Notes: generated by a model from the letters alone, not told the origin. A DNA stretch of 64,000 nucleotides from an uncultured Gammaproteobacteria bacterium (GCA_913060565.1 CAJXRU010000001.1:1-64000); one strand, 5' to 3'; numbered from the stretch's first letter, positions 9,913-20,225 are shown. Program-made: numbers and translations.

Positions 9913-11460
9913 ATGGACGACTTTATCTTCGCTGAAGAGCAAGAAGATGACATCAACACTGATGACAGCTTGACTTGGAAATTATTAATAGTTGACGATG
10001 AAAAAGAAGTTCATGCCGTCACTAAGCTTGCATTACGAGATTTTGAATTCTTAGGTCGAAAAGTTGAATTCATCAGTGCCTATAGCGGCAGTGAAGCCAA
10101 AAAGATTATCGATGAAGACCCTGACATTGCCGTTATGTTGTTAGATGTGGTGATGGAAACCGATGATGCTGGTCTTAAAGTGGCGCGCTATGTGCGAGAA
10201 GAAGCTAAAAACCACATGGTAAGGATTGTGCTTCGTACTGGTCAGCCAGGGCAAGCACCAGAACGTGACGTGATTGTTACCTATGATATTAATGACTATA
10301 AATCTAAAACAGAATTAACCTCCCAACGCTTATTTACCACCATTGTCGCTTCACTGCGCTCGTATCGCGATCTCGTTTCTATTGAATCCAATCGTCTTGG
10401 TTTAGAACGTGTTATTACTGCATCGAGTGATCTGTTTTCAACCCATTCAATGAGTCCTTTTGTGCACGGGCTCTTAATGCAACTCAATGCCGTGTTTAAT
10501 CATACACAAAATGCGTTTGAACTCAGTTCATTTGTCGCCGAGCTTCATGCTAACCAAATTTGTGAGCGTGAGTTAACAGTCGTTGCTGCGCAAGGAGAGT
10601 TTGCTGGTTCAGAAGGTGAATTGGTGGCAGATATTATCCCTAAGCCGCTTAAAGAGGTGTATGAAGAAGCGCAGCAAACCAACAAGTTGATTTTTGGTGA
10701 AGGCTACATTCTCTATTACAGCTCTGATCCTGATCAGCTTTCTACCTTGGTATTCATCTGCGGTATTCCCGATAATATTAATGCCCATGATAAGCACCTT
10801 ATTGAATTGTTCTCACGCAATGTACAAATCGCCTACGACAATATTCTGCTTAGCCAAGAAATTGAAGATACTCAGCGAGAAATCGTATATCGACTTGGAA
10901 ATGCCCTTGAAACTCGGTCTAAAGAAACAGGTCATCATTTGAAACGAGTAGCTCATTTCTCTGCACTGCTTGGACGTTTGGCTGGGCTCAGTGAGCAGGA
11001 TGTTGTTACTTTACGCTTAGCCGCACCATTACATGACGTTGGAAAAATTGGCATTCCTGATGCAGTTTTAAATCATCCTGGTCCACTTGATAGTGAGCAA
11101 TGGGAAGTCATGAAAACCCATGCACAAGTTGGCTATGACTTGTTGCATGATTCGCCGCGAAAAGTGCTAAAAACGGGAGCGATTATATCGCTAACTCATC
11201 ATGAAAAATGGGACGGCAGCGGTTATCCTAACGGCTTGTCTGGAGAAGATATTCATATTTATGGCCGAATTGTTTCGTTAGTTGATGTGTTTGATGCTTT
11301 GTATCATAAACGCTGTTATAAACCCGCATTTGAAGCCGATTTTTGCACCCAATACATTACTGACAATAGCGGAACAGCGTTTGATCCAACCTTGGTTGAT
11401 CTCTTTATGGTCAATATTGATAAGTTTATGGATATCCTTAAACGCTTTCCTGATAAATAG
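9913..11460 (+). CDS. Response regulator with DUF3369 and HD-GYP domains
   Basis: 515 residues. An N-terminal receiver (residues about 22-150) has the DDE pocket, phospho-acceptor Asp78 in VMLLDVVME and the conserved Lys in YKSK. Next is a GAF-like DUF3369 domain (about 160-320), then an HD-GYP phosphodiesterase (about 325-510). The catalytic set looks intact: HHLKRV, HDVGKIGIPD near residue 374, and HHEKWDGSGYP. The predicted role is phosphorylation-controlled hydrolysis of cyclic-di-GMP. It is inserted between prmC and sirB2, which are adjacent in E. coli. No partner kinase lies next to it; the two orphan kinases in this window are candidates only by elimination. Confidence 0.92.
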   Translation: MDDFIFAEEQEDDINTDDSLTWKLLIVDDEKEVHAVTKLALRDFEFLGRKVEFISAYSGSEAKKIIDEDPDIAVMLLDVVMETDDAGLKVARYVREEAKNHMVRIVLRTGQPGQAPERDVIVTYDINDYKSKTELTSQRLFTTIVASLRSYRDLVSIESNRLGLERVITASSDLFSTHSMSPFVHGLLMQLNAVFNHTQNAFELSSFVAELHANQICERELTVVAAQGEFAGSEGELVADIIPKPLKEVYEEAQQTNKLIFGEGYILYYSSDPDQLSTLVFICGIPDNINAHDKHLIELFSRNVQIAYDNILLSQEIEDTQREIVYRLGNALETRSKETGHHLKRVAHFSALLGRLAGLSEQDVVTLRLAAPLHDVGKIGIPDAVLNHPGPLDSEQWEVMKTHAQVGYDLLHDSPRKVLKTGAIISLTHHEKWDGSGYPNGLSGEDIHIYGRIVSLVDVFDALYHKRCYKPAFEADFCTQYITDNSGTAFDPTLVDLFMVNIDKFMDILKRFPDK

Positions 11461-11573
11461 TGGTGTTTTTTTAGTCTGTTAAAGTGATAGATTCCGTCAT
11501 TTATGAAATTGAGATTCGCATTATTAGTGAAAGTGCGTAAAATATTCTCAACTTTTAAATGCGGAACTTTTCA

Positions 11574-11960
11574 ATGGAAAATTTATACCTGCCTATCAAA
11601 CACCTTCACATGACATTAGTGGGGTTTAGTGTCTTATTTTTTGTTATCCGTGCTGCATTGATGTTTATGAACAAACCAATTCATGACAAAAAGTGGGCAA
11701 AGATGACATCACGTATCGCTGATACATTTCTATTGATTTCAGCCATAATGCTTTGCACCATCATTAGTCAATATCCGTTTGTTGAAAGCTGGTTAACTGA
11801 AAAAGTATTATGTCTGATTGCTTACATCATTCTTGCTTATGTTGCTTTATATCGTGCAAAAACAACGAAAACAAAAATATTAACAACGGTTGGCGCTGTT
11901 GGTTGGGTGTTAATTGCAGGTAAGATTGCAATCTTAAAACAGCCATTATTTTTAGGGTAA
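11574..11960 (+). CDS. sirB2: SirB2 family membrane protein
   Basis: 128 residues from the ATG at 11574, which has a better-placed GGAA site than the in-frame ATG at 11559. There are four hydrophobic segments (residues about 8-26, 43-63, 72-90, 98-118), matching the small four-helix SirB2 inner-membrane family named from Salmonella. The biochemical role is not established. It is followed three bases later by sirB1, as in E. coli (ychQ-ychA). Confidence 0.88.
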   Translation: MENLYLPIKHLHMTLVGFSVLFFVIRAALMFMNKPIHDKKWAKMTSRIADTFLLISAIMLCTIISQYPFVESWLTEKVLCLIAYIILAYVALYRAKTTKTKILTTVGAVGWVLIAGKIAILKQPLFLG

Positions 11961-11963
11961 GTT

Positions 11964-12770
11964 GTGACGTTAACTAACGAATTACCTGATATTCACGATA
12001 TTGATTTATTGGAATTGGTGCAATTTACTTCCCAACTGAGTGACAGCGAATCAGTGAGTGAAAGTGCCTATTTTCAACTCGATGAATTAATTCGACAAGT
12101 GCGAGATATTGCACGAGATGAATTATCATCAGAAGGACGCTGGCGTGCTTTTAAAGAGCTGTTTTACAAAGACTGGCAATTCACGATAAACGAAGATGAT
12201 TATTTTTCGGTAGAAAGTAATAACTTATTTTACTTTCTTGAAACCCGTAATGGTAATAATGCACTCTCGTCGATTCTTGTATTTCACCTGCTTAATTTGT
12301 TGGAACTACAGCCTAAAATCATCGATTTCCCAGGGCCATTTGTCTTGCAAGTTGATGGTATTGGCGGCACTAAGATAGATCCATTGTCCGGTAAGGAAAT
12401 GTCACATCGTTTACTTGAGGGACTAGTGCGCGGCCATTTAGGCGATCATATGCGCCTAACTGATGAACACTTAGAAATTGCCACACTAAAGGATATTAAG
12501 AAACGTTTTTTAGTGAGCTTAAAACAGGCATGTTTACTTGATGAAGAGTATGATGTGGCTTTACTACTTAGCGAATTATTGTTGACGTTATTACCCGATG
12601 ATCCAAATATTATTATGGAACGTGGGTTTATTCTTCAACAACTTGATTACGCAACGGGCGCAATGGAAGATTTCTCTTATTTTATAGAGCAATGTCCTGA
12701 GCACCCAAACAGTGATGTGCTTAAAGTGCATATCGATAAATTAAAAGACCAAGCTGTTGTTAGGCATTAA
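11964..12770 (+). CDS. sirB1: SirB1 family protein (transglutaminase-like/TPR)
   Basis: 268 residues starting with GTG. There is an N-terminal transglutaminase-like fold of the SirB1/Transglut_core2 family (about 40-180) and a C-terminal TPR-like tail with the family signature MERGFILQQLDYATGAMEDFSYF. The usual catalytic Cys/His positions are not conserved (PGPF where PGHF is common), so it is probably not an active transglutaminase. It is cotranscribed with sirB2 and lies upstream of kdsA in many gammaproteobacteria. Confidence 0.87.
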   Translation: MTLTNELPDIHDIDLLELVQFTSQLSDSESVSESAYFQLDELIRQVRDIARDELSSEGRWRAFKELFYKDWQFTINEDDYFSVESNNLFYFLETRNGNNALSSILVFHLLNLLELQPKIIDFPGPFVLQVDGIGGTKIDPLSGKEMSHRLLEGLVRGHLGDHMRLTDEHLEIATLKDIKKRFLVSLKQACLLDEEYDVALLLSELLLTLLPDDPNIIMERGFILQQLDYATGAMEDFSYFIEQCPEHPNSDVLKVHIDKLKDQAVVRH

Positions 12771-12811
12771 TGTCTAAAACGGCTCAACAATAATAAAAAG
12801 AGGTTAAATTA

Positions 12812-14050
12812 ATGAATACTGCATTAATTACTAACGATGCTGTCGTACTAGGTGTGTTAGCCACTATTTTGGGCGGTGTGTTTTATGCGAACAATCATCC
12901 TGCTTTTAAGAAATTTTTTACTTATGTACCAGCACTGTTACTTTGTTACTTTTTACCGTCGTTGTTAAATACATTTGGTATCGTAGACGGTGATGCGTCC
13001 CAAATATATTATGTAGCATCACGTTATTTATTGCCTGCATGCTTAGTGTTGTTATTATTAAATTTAGATTTGAAAGCGATTGTTAATCTCGGCCCTAAAG
13101 CACTAATTATGTTCTTAACAGGTACCGTGGGTATTGTTATAGGCGGTCCTATTGCTTTGTTAGTGATGTCGACTGTTAGCCCTGAAATGATTGGTGTTGA
13201 TGGACCAGATGCGGTTTGGCGTGGTATGACAACAGTTGCAGGTAGTTGGATTGGTGGTGGGGCCAATCAAGCTGCAATGAAAGAAGTTTATGAAGTTGGT
13301 GGAGATATTTTTTCTGCAATGGTTACTGTCGATATTATTGTTGCGAATGTATGGATGGCAGTACTGTTAATTTTGGCTGGTAATGCCAAGAAAATTGACG
13401 CTAGAACGGGGGCAGACACATCTGCTATTGACGCATTGCGTGAAAAAGCAGAAGCATTTAAAGCTCAAAATGATACAAACCCGACTGTTACAGATTTAAT
13501 GATGTTAGTTGCCGTTGGTTTTGGATTTACTGCACTAGCGCACATATTTTCTGATACGGTAACGCCATACTTTGTTGAAAATTTCCCTGATTCAGCGCGT
13601 TTTAGTTTCCATAGCAAATTCTTTTGGATGATTGTGTCAGTTTCTATCATGGGCTTGATTCTTTCATTTACTCGTGCTCGAAAATTAGAATCTGTTGGTG
13701 CATCTAAAGTCGGCACGGCCTACCTATATATTTTAATTGCGTCTATTGGCCTTCATATGGACATTATGAAAATATTTGATGCGTTCAGCTTATTTGTTTT
13801 AGGCGGAATTTGGATGCTAGTACATGCTTCTTTAATGTTAGGTATGGCAAAATTAATTAAAGCGCCGTTGTTCTTTATGGCGGTTGGTTCACAAGCGAAT
13901 GTTGGCGGCGCGGCTTCTGCGCCTGTAGTTGCATCAGCATTCCATCCAGCATTAGCTCCAGTAGGTGTATTACTCGCAGTGTTCGGATACTTACTCGGTA
14001 CAATTATGGCGTGGGTTTGTGGCCAAATTTTACAAGTTATTGCAGTATAG
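12812..14050 (+). CDS. DUF819 (YjcL-like) integral membrane protein
   Basis: 412 residues with about ten transmembrane helices. The pattern is that of DUF819: ASRYLLPACLVLLLLNLDLKAI in the first half, GSWIGGGANQAAM in the middle, and SQANVGGAASAPVVA in the second half. These paired glycine/asparagine-rich re-entrant motifs resemble those of secondary carriers. The substrate is unknown. It sits 12 bases before kdsA inside the otherwise conserved sirB1-kdsA interval, so it is cotranscribed with lipopolysaccharide synthesis by position only. Confidence 0.88.
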   Translation: MNTALITNDAVVLGVLATILGGVFYANNHPAFKKFFTYVPALLLCYFLPSLLNTFGIVDGDASQIYYVASRYLLPACLVLLLLNLDLKAIVNLGPKALIMFLTGTVGIVIGGPIALLVMSTVSPEMIGVDGPDAVWRGMTTVAGSWIGGGANQAAMKEVYEVGGDIFSAMVTVDIIVANVWMAVLLILAGNAKKIDARTGADTSAIDALREKAEAFKAQNDTNPTVTDLMMLVAVGFGFTALAHIFSDTVTPYFVENFPDSARFSFHSKFFWMIVSVSIMGLILSFTRARKLESVGASKVGTAYLYILIASIGLHMDIMKIFDAFSLFVLGGIWMLVHASLMLGMAKLIKAPLFFMAVGSQANVGGAASAPVVASAFHPALAPVGVLLAVFGYLLGTIMAWVCGQILQVIAV

Positions 14051-14911
<861 letters not shown>

Positions 14912-14930
14912 TAGCTGACTTTTAAACACT

Positions 14931-14966
14931 AAAAAAGGCGCTATCAAACTTGATAGCGCCTTTTTT
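14931..14966 (+). terminator. Intrinsic terminator after kdsA
   Basis: AAAAAAGGCGCTATCAA at 14931-14947 pairs with TTGATAGCGCCTTTTTT at 14950-14966, a two-base loop plus U-tract. A-tract and T-tract are both present, so it may also work for transcripts from the right, including the 15026-15304 gene. Confidence 0.92.
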
Positions 14967-15025
14967 GTATTGCTGACCTAAGTTAATAAAGGAGAGAGCG
15001 TTATTAACTGAGGTTTAGCTGCTAT

Positions 15026-15304
15026 TTATGGCTTGTTAATAATGATGCGCTGACCCGCTGTATTACGAATAACACTGCTATTGCCAACGTATAAGCGATA
15101 ATCTGGTACAGTGACTGATGACTGTACTTTAATGCTCTTTACCAATTGAGACGCACTTAACTTCATTTCGTTATCCACCATTTTCGCAACATCGCTTTTT
15201 ACAACAGTTGCAGAATCTTGTAGCTCACTTTTTAGTGTTGCATTTGCTGTTAAAGGCAATGCGATAGTGGCGAATACAAGGGCGAATTTAGTTAGGGCGT
15301 TCAT
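15026..15304 (-). CDS. Small secreted protein of unknown function
   Basis: 92 residues from the ATG at 15304, which has AAGGAACC upstream. It has a clean Sec signal peptide (MNALTKFALVFATIALPLTANA, cleavage near 22) and a short mature domain with a helical first half (LKSELQDSATVVKSDVAKMVD) and a beta-like second half ending IRNTAGQRIIINKP. There are no cysteines. A longer frame to 15412 exists but would bury the signal peptide. It is monocistronic and divergent from gcvA. The family was not recognised. Confidence 0.72.
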   Translation of the reverse strand: MNALTKFALVFATIALPLTANATLKSELQDSATVVKSDVAKMVDNEMKLSASQLVKSIKVQSSVTVPDYRLYVGNSSVIRNTAGQRIIINKP

Positions 15305-15443
15305 GATGGTTCCTTTTGGTAATAGGTATAAATAAAAGTATTGTTTCGTTTTGTTGGTGATAATATAGCCAATCAAAGTTGCGCCAACAAACGATAAAAT
15401 ATAATATTTCACATTAGAAAAACTAATAAATAGAGAGGGCGCG

Positions 15444-16361
15444 GTGTCTAGAAGATTACCCCCATTAAATTCGTTAAAAGCTTTTGAAACTGCTGCTAGA
15501 CATCTCAGTTTTACTAAGGCAGCCGAAGAACTTTTTGTGACGCAGGCCGCTGTTTCTCATCAAATTAAGGCACTGGAAGGGCATCTGTCGATTAAGTTAT
15601 TCCGCCGAAAGAATCGAGCATTGTTATTAACAGAGGAAGGACAGTCGTATTTTCTTGATATTAAAGATACCTTCACTGCACTCTCTGATGCCACAGAAAA
15701 ACTATTGTCTAAAACGGCAAGTGGTTCACTAACCGTCGCTTCACAGCCAAGTTTTGCAATTCAATGGCTAGTTCCAAGGTTAGCGCAGTTCAGCGAACAG
15801 CACCCAGAGATTGATGTGCGGATCAAAGCAATCGATCTTGATGAAGATTTTTTAGATGATGATGTTGATATTGCCATCTATTACGGACGTGGCAATTGGT
15901 CAGGCATACGTGCAGACAAATTACGTGATGAGTATCTGATACCAGTGTGTGCACCGTCACTACTTAATGGTAACAATCCATTAAATAAACCATCTGATTT
16001 GGATAATCATACGTTGCTCCACGATCACTCGCGTAAAGATTGGAAGCAATGGTGTCGCAATGCTGGCGCTAGTGAGGTAAATGTTAATCAAGGGCCAATC
16101 TTTAGTTTGTCGTCGCTGGTATTACAAGCAGCGATTTACGGGCAAGGCGTAGCGTTAGGCTACAGTGTATTCTCACGTCCAGATATTGAAGCTGGACGTT
16201 TAGTGTGTCCCTTTGATCAAGTACTACCAAGTAAAGAGGCTTATTATATTGTGTGTGAAGACAATCAAAGTGAGCTTGGGAAAATTAAAGCATTTCGCGA
16301 GTGGATGCTTAATTTATTTGCTCAAGAGCAAGATAATAGTCGTTTGCCGGGGAGAATGTAA
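15444..16361 (+). CDS. gcvA: LysR-family regulator GcvA
   Basis: 305 residues, the same as E. coli GcvA, activator/repressor of the glycine cleavage operon. The N-terminal winged HTH reads RLPPLNSLKAFETAARHLSFTKAAEELFVTQAAVSHQIKALE in two parts, followed by the LysR substrate domain. The start is GTG at 15444 after GAGAGGG. It forms a gcvA-DUF423-rlmM unit as in E. coli, overlapping the next gene by one base. A gcvR homologue is at 55587-56099; gcvTHP is not in the window. Confidence 0.92.
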   Translation: MSRRLPPLNSLKAFETAARHLSFTKAAEELFVTQAAVSHQIKALEGHLSIKLFRRKNRALLLTEEGQSYFLDIKDTFTALSDATEKLLSKTASGSLTVASQPSFAIQWLVPRLAQFSEQHPEIDVRIKAIDLDEDFLDDDVDIAIYYGRGNWSGIRADKLRDEYLIPVCAPSLLNGNNPLNKPSDLDNHTLLHDHSRKDWKQWCRNAGASEVNVNQGPIFSLSSLVLQAAIYGQGVALGYSVFSRPDIEAGRLVCPFDQVLPSKEAYYIVCEDNQSELGKIKAFREWMLNLFAQEQDNSRLPGRM

Positions 16362-16765
16362 TGAGCGCGGTATATCGTTTGTTATGGCTGTTTATTGGGG
16401 TTAATGGCGCAACCTTTGTTGGCTTGAGCGCCTATGCAAGTCACGCCAGTTATTTTGTTGATAATCCACAACTTTTAGCGATCTTTGAAAGTGCTAGCAA
16501 CCAGCATGCAATTCATCTTTTAGCGCTTTTGACACTAGTATTTATCAGTTTTTTAATTCGCAGTCGTTGGCTGTTGGTGAGTGCTGGATTTTTTACCCTC
16601 GGCATCGTGCTTTTTAGCTTTACCTTGTATCTATTTAGCTTTACAGGCGTTAAAATTGCCGGCTTTTTAACACCCATTGGTGGTGTTTGTTTTATGTTGG
16701 GATGGTTGTCGCTGATAGGCATTGCTTGGGGCGAAAAACAATCTACGGAGCGTTTAAATGAATAA
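16361..16765 (+). CDS. DUF423 (YgdD) family membrane protein
   Basis: 134 residues with four predicted helices (about 6-26, 44-62, 69-90, 97-120). It matches the small YgdD/DUF423 family of unknown function. The start overlaps the gcvA stop (TAATG) and the end overlaps rlmM by 8 bases, so the three genes are translationally linked. The gene order equals that of E. coli gcvA-ygdD-rlmM. Confidence 0.9.
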   Translation: MSAVYRLLWLFIGVNGATFVGLSAYASHASYFVDNPQLLAIFESASNQHAIHLLALLTLVFISFLIRSRWLLVSAGFFTLGIVLFSFTLYLFSFTGVKIAGFLTPIGGVCFMLGWLSLIGIAWGEKQSTERLNE

Positions 16766-17828
16766 TGGGTTATTGCTTTATTGTCGTCGCGGATTCGAAA
16801 AGGAATGTGCGGGTGAAATAGATCAGTTGGCGAGTGCACAAGAAGTCTATGGATACTGTGTAGTTAAGGATAACTCTGGGTATGTAAATTACATTACTCC
16901 TGATTTGGCTCAGGCTGACAAGCTGGCTAAACATATTGCTTTTATGAAACTGGTGTTTGCCCGTCAAATGATTGTAGTGGTGGCCAAACTGTCTGATTTA
17001 CCAAGCGATGATCGTGTCTCGGCAATTCTAGAGCATAGTGATGAGATGCCATTGTGTGGCGATATTCGCATAGAAACACCTGACACAAATGAAGCAAAAG
17101 AATTACTTGGTTTTTGTCGTAAATTTACCGTGCCTTTGCGCGGTGCATTGCGAAAAAATGGCACCTTAACGAAGAAAGAGCACAGCAAGAAGCCGGTATT
17201 GCACTTAATGATGTTAGATTCTGGAAATGGCTACCTAGGTTATTCTTATCCTGAAAACAGTTCACCCAACTTCATGGGGATCTCACGTCTTAAATTTCCA
17301 AGTGATGCACCCAGTCGCTCTACGTTAAAGTTAGAAGAAGCCATTCTTTTATTCTTACCTAAAGATACTATTGAACAACGTATGCATTCTGGGATGACAG
17401 GTGTTGATTTAGGCGCTTGCCCTGGCGGCTGGACCTATCAATTAGTTCGTCGAGGATTATTTGTTAGTGCTATTGATAATGGGCCGATGGCTCAATCATT
17501 AATGGATACAGGACAGGTAACACATTTTATGGAAGATGGTTTTAAATTTAAGCCTGAAAAGACCGTTGATTGGATGATTTGCGACATGGTTGAAAAGCCG
17601 ATCATGGTGGCGGATTTAATGTCTGATTGGCTTATCAAAGATTGGTGCCGTGCGACTATTTTTAATTTAAAACTGCCGATGAAAAAGCGCTTCGTTGAGG
17701 TATATAAGTGTTTGGAATTAATTGAAAGCAAGTTGAAAAAAGCGGGAATGAGTTACAATTTGCAATGTAAGCATTTATACCATGACCGTGAAGAGGTTAC
17801 CGTCTCTATTGAGCGATTGAACCGCTAA
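16758..17828 (+). CDS. rlmM: 23S rRNA C2498 2'-O-ribose methyltransferase
   Basis: 356 residues (E. coli 366). It methylates the ribose of C2498 of 23S rRNA with SAM. There is an N-terminal THUMP-like RNA-binding region (about 1-170) and a C-terminal Rossmann methyltransferase with [15 protein letters not shown] (near residue 218), [10 protein letters not shown] and the Lys of [11 protein letters not shown], consistent with the K-D-K-E-type catalytic set. It is the last gene of the gcvA unit. Confidence 0.96.
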   Translation: MNNGLLLYCRRGFEKECAGEIDQLASAQEVYGYCVVKDNSGYVNYITPDLAQADKLAKHIAFMKLVFARQMIVVVAKLSDLPSDDRVSAILEHSDEMPLCGDIRIETPDTNEAKELLGFCRKFTVPLRGALRKNGTLTKKEHSKKPVLHLMMLDSGNGYLGYSYPENSSPNFMGISRLKFPSDAPSRSTLKLEEAILLFLPKDTIEQRMHSGMTGVDLGACPGGWTYQLVRRGLFVSAIDNGPMAQSLMDTGQVTHFMEDGFKFKPEKTVDWMICDMVEKPIMVADLMSDWLIKDWCRATIFNLKLPMKKRFVEVYKCLELIESKLKKAGMSYNLQCKHLYHDREEVTVSIERLNR

Positions 17829-17832
17829 ATTA

Positions 17833-17884
17833 GAGCCTGTAAATAATTTTATTCATTAAGCAACATTCTTTACAGGCTCTTCTT
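17833..17884 (+). terminator. Probable terminator after rlmM
   Basis: GAGCCTGTAAA (17833-17843) pairs with TTTACAGGCTC (17869-17879), then TTCTTT. The stem is a perfect 11 bp but the loop is long (25 bases). A second imperfect repeat follows at 17925-17955 (ATTGCAGCCT/AGGCTGTAAT). Confidence 0.55.
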
Positions 17885-18046
17885 TAATATGAATGTTGTT
17901 TAATAATCATTTAGTTTTTTAAGGATTGCAGCCTAATATGCAATCAGGCTGTAATGATAAATACATAATGCGATTAAAGTTAATAAGCAATAAGTCAATT
18001 TTTTATTATTATGCTCAGTATCAATAGGCAATTTCCACATTCATTA

Positions 18047-18850
18047 CTAATAGTATGTTAGTACCGTATCGTAAGTGCAAACGGTTTTAATGGATTGGTG
18101 AACGAGTCCACTGGCATCACTCCATGTGAACATTTGATCAATACAGCTTTTAACTTGGTGTTTTGTATATATTATATCTCGAACAAAATCGCTTTTTCCT
18201 AGGGTACCAGGATCTGTTATTAAAACTTTATTTTCTTCGTAATCTAGATCATAGATTAAGTGTTCTGAAATTGAAAGTTTCCCATTCTTAGTAATGACTT
18301 TTATCCAACCCATTATCTCCCCATTATTTGCTACAAATTCTATATACAAGGGACGGCTTAGATTTTTATTAACTGCTTTCAAACCACTAATTAATAGACT
18401 AAGTACGTTAGGTTTAGCATCTATATCCAGCTCAGAAAATACTTTTTTGACTACTTTATCGTGTGAACGAGAAAATGCACGTTCAAAAATTATACTGTCC
18501 GCAACGCCTCTTCTTGTTAAATATTGCTCAAATTCTCGTAAGCCACAGCTATATTTATTCGGACAGAGCCTATTCTTAATTGATATTTTGGTTTCTTCGA
18601 CATCAAAATTTTTGATATTCTTTGCGACAACTCTTCCGTTTTCAATAACTTTTTCTACTTGAAATTTGTATTTAATAATTGTCGTAAAAGAATTCCCATC
18701 TTCATTAATCCCGGTTACTGTTTCTTCTATTCGCTTATTTTCTGTTTTTTTACAAAAACCACCTCGTTGTTCACAACGATCTAGGTTTGCAGAAAATAAT
18801 GGGGTTGAAATGCAGAGGGTAAGTATTGCGAGGAGTATCTTTACAGTCAT
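18047..18850 (-). CDS. Hypothetical secreted protein
   Basis: 267 residues with a Sec signal peptide (MTVKILLAILTLCISTPLFSA, cleavage near 21). The mature part has paired cysteines near both ends (CEQRGGFCKK, NRLCPNKYSCG, CIDQMF...VCTYD), suggesting disulfides in the periplasm. The family was not recognised. AT-rich codon use and isolation between rlmM and icd suggest an accessory gene. The leader carries three copies of a ribosome-binding unit (see repeat at 18852-18901). Confidence 0.72.
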   Translation of the reverse strand: MTVKILLAILTLCISTPLFSANLDRCEQRGGFCKKTENKRIEETVTGINEDGNSFTTIIKYKFQVEKVIENGRVVAKNIKNFDVEETKISIKNRLCPNKYSCGLREFEQYLTRRGVADSIIFERAFSRSHDKVVKKVFSELDIDAKPNVLSLLISGLKAVNKNLSRPLYIEFVANNGEIMGWIKVITKNGKLSISEHLIYDLDYEENKVLITDPGTLGKSDFVRDIIYTKHQVKSCIDQMFTWSDASGLVHQSIKTVCTYDTVLTYY

Positions 18851-18851
18851 G

Positions 18852-18901
18852 TTAATATCCTTATTTTTTTAATATCCTTATTTTTTAATATCCTTATTTT
18901 T
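18852..18901 (-). repeat. Triplicated 17-bp leader unit containing a Shine-Dalgarno site
   Basis: Three tandem copies (17, 16 and 17 bases) of TTAATATCCTTATTTTT directly upstream of the ATG at 18850. On the coding (minus) strand each unit reads AAAAATAAGGATATTAA, so AAGGAT occurs three times. Only the proximal copy is 7-8 bases from the ATG. Confidence 0.88.
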
Positions 18902-18980
18902 ATAGTAGACTTTAGTGTGGTTGTCAAATTTGGATGATTGGTGAGAGAAGTTAATGCAGTATTTATTTTCAGCTGGCTAT

Positions 18981-19015
18981 AAAAGATGAACGCACGAATT
19001 ATTCAGTGCGTTCAT
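18981..19015 (-). terminator. Terminator after NAD-isocitrate dehydrogenase
   Basis: ATGAACGCAC (18986-18995) and GTGCGTTCAT (19006-19015) form a perfect 10-bp stem. Read on the minus strand it is followed by CTTTTAT. It lies 40 bases past the dehydrogenase stop. Confidence 0.75.
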
Positions 19016-19054
19016 TGCTGTTTTAAGAATTATGAATTAAATTATCAATTAGTC

Positions 19055-20062
19055 TTATAGACGATCTAACATAGCTTGAGTGAAGTCAGTTGTACCGTGC
19101 TCACCACCTAGATCGCGAGTTGTGCGATCAGCTGTTGCGATAACGTCTTTTAATGCTTCACGAATCTTCTCAGCTTTATCACTCATATCTAAATATTCTA
19201 ACATTTGAATAGAGGCAAGGATTACTGATGTTGGGTTTGCTAGGTTCTTGCCAGCGATGTCTGGTGCACTACCGTGAACCGCTTCAAAGATCGCAGCATC
19301 TTCACCAATGTTTGCACCTGGAGCCATGCCTAGACCACCAACTAAACCGGCACATAGATCAGACAAAATGTCGCCGAACAGGTTAGTCGTTACGATCACG
19401 TCGAATTGCTCTGGATTCATAACAAGTTGCATACACGTGTTGTCTACAATCATTTCGCTTGATTCGATTTCTGGGTAACGTTCGCCAACTTCACGAGCAA
19501 CGTCTAGGAATAAACCTGATGTTGATTTCAAGATGTTAGCCTTATGTACCGCAGTGACTTTTTTACGACCTTCTTTTCGAGCTAACTCGTATGCGAAAGT
19601 AACAATCTTTTCAGCGCCTTCACGGGTGATTACACTCATTGCTTCAGCTGACGAACCATCTTCGCTAACAACTTGACCAACGCCAGAGTACATACCTTGC
19701 GTGTTTTCACGAACGGTAATGATATCGATGTTTTCGTAGCGTGCTTGAGTGCCTTTGAAAGATAGTACTGGACGTAAATTAGCGTATAGGCCAAATTGCT
19801 TACGTAAACTAACGTTAATTGACGTAAAGCCAGCACCGATTGGCGTAGTTAAAGGACCTTTGAGTGTCACTTTATTTTTAGCAATCATGTCTAATGTTGT
19901 TTGAGGAAGAAGCTCATCAGTTTCTTCCAGTGCCGCTAAACCTGCTTTTGCGAACTCGTAATTAAAGTTACAACCAACTTTATCTAAAATTTGAAGTGCT
20001 GAATCGATGATGCTTGGGCCGATACCGTCGCCTGGAATTACTGTGATCGTTGTTTGTGTCAT
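19055..20062 (-). CDS. NAD-dependent isocitrate dehydrogenase (IDH3-like)
   Basis: 335 residues. A beta-decarboxylating dehydrogenase of the isocitrate/isopropylmalate superfamily, closest by motif to mitochondrial IDH3 and the Shewanella NAD-IDH. Seen: VIPGDGIGPSI, SLRKQFGLYANLRPV, TVRENTQGMYSG (glutamine/glycine pattern of isocitrate users), and metal-binding DNTCMQL and NLFGDILSD. The cofactor loop HGSAPDIAGKNLANP has Asp-Ile where NADP enzymes have Lys-Tyr, so NAD use is expected. Isopropylmalate dehydrogenase is less likely because no leuACD neighbours are present. A homologous activity (homoisocitrate or tartrate) cannot be excluded. Confidence 0.85.
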   Translation of the reverse strand: MTQTTITVIPGDGIGPSIIDSALQILDKVGCNFNYEFAKAGLAALEETDELLPQTTLDMIAKNKVTLKGPLTTPIGAGFTSINVSLRKQFGLYANLRPVLSFKGTQARYENIDIITVRENTQGMYSGVGQVVSEDGSSAEAMSVITREGAEKIVTFAYELARKEGRKKVTAVHKANILKSTSGLFLDVAREVGERYPEIESSEMIVDNTCMQLVMNPEQFDVIVTTNLFGDILSDLCAGLVGGLGMAPGANIGEDAAIFEAVHGSAPDIAGKNLANPTSVILASIQMLEYLDMSDKAEKIREALKDVIATADRTTRDLGGEHGTTDFTQAMLDRL

Positions 20063-20225
20063 TGTTATATTCGCCTATTTATAGCGTTGCGCTGCATTTT
20101 CGGCGTGTCGAAATTAGTGCTTAAATTAGCTCAGTTTGCAGCGAACGGTTAAAAAAAATCGACATATTATAGCAAACATACGTTCGAAAATTTTCTAAAA
20201 GTTGTCACCAATTAGTATAAGTCTG

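Noticed and set aside
15026-15412. Longer 128-residue version of the small secreted protein
   Set aside because: The extra N-terminal 36 residues would precede a perfect signal peptide, and the internal ATG at 15304 has a good ribosome site.
18986-19015. Palindrome as a recombination site (attC-like)
   Set aside because: It is a simple 10-bp stem with a U-tract right after a stop codon, which fits a terminator. No integrase or cassette is near.
19055-20062. Isopropylmalate dehydrogenase (leuB)
   Set aside because: The motifs SLRKQFGLYANLRPV and TVRENTQGMYSG fit IDH3-like enzymes better, and no leucine genes adjoin.
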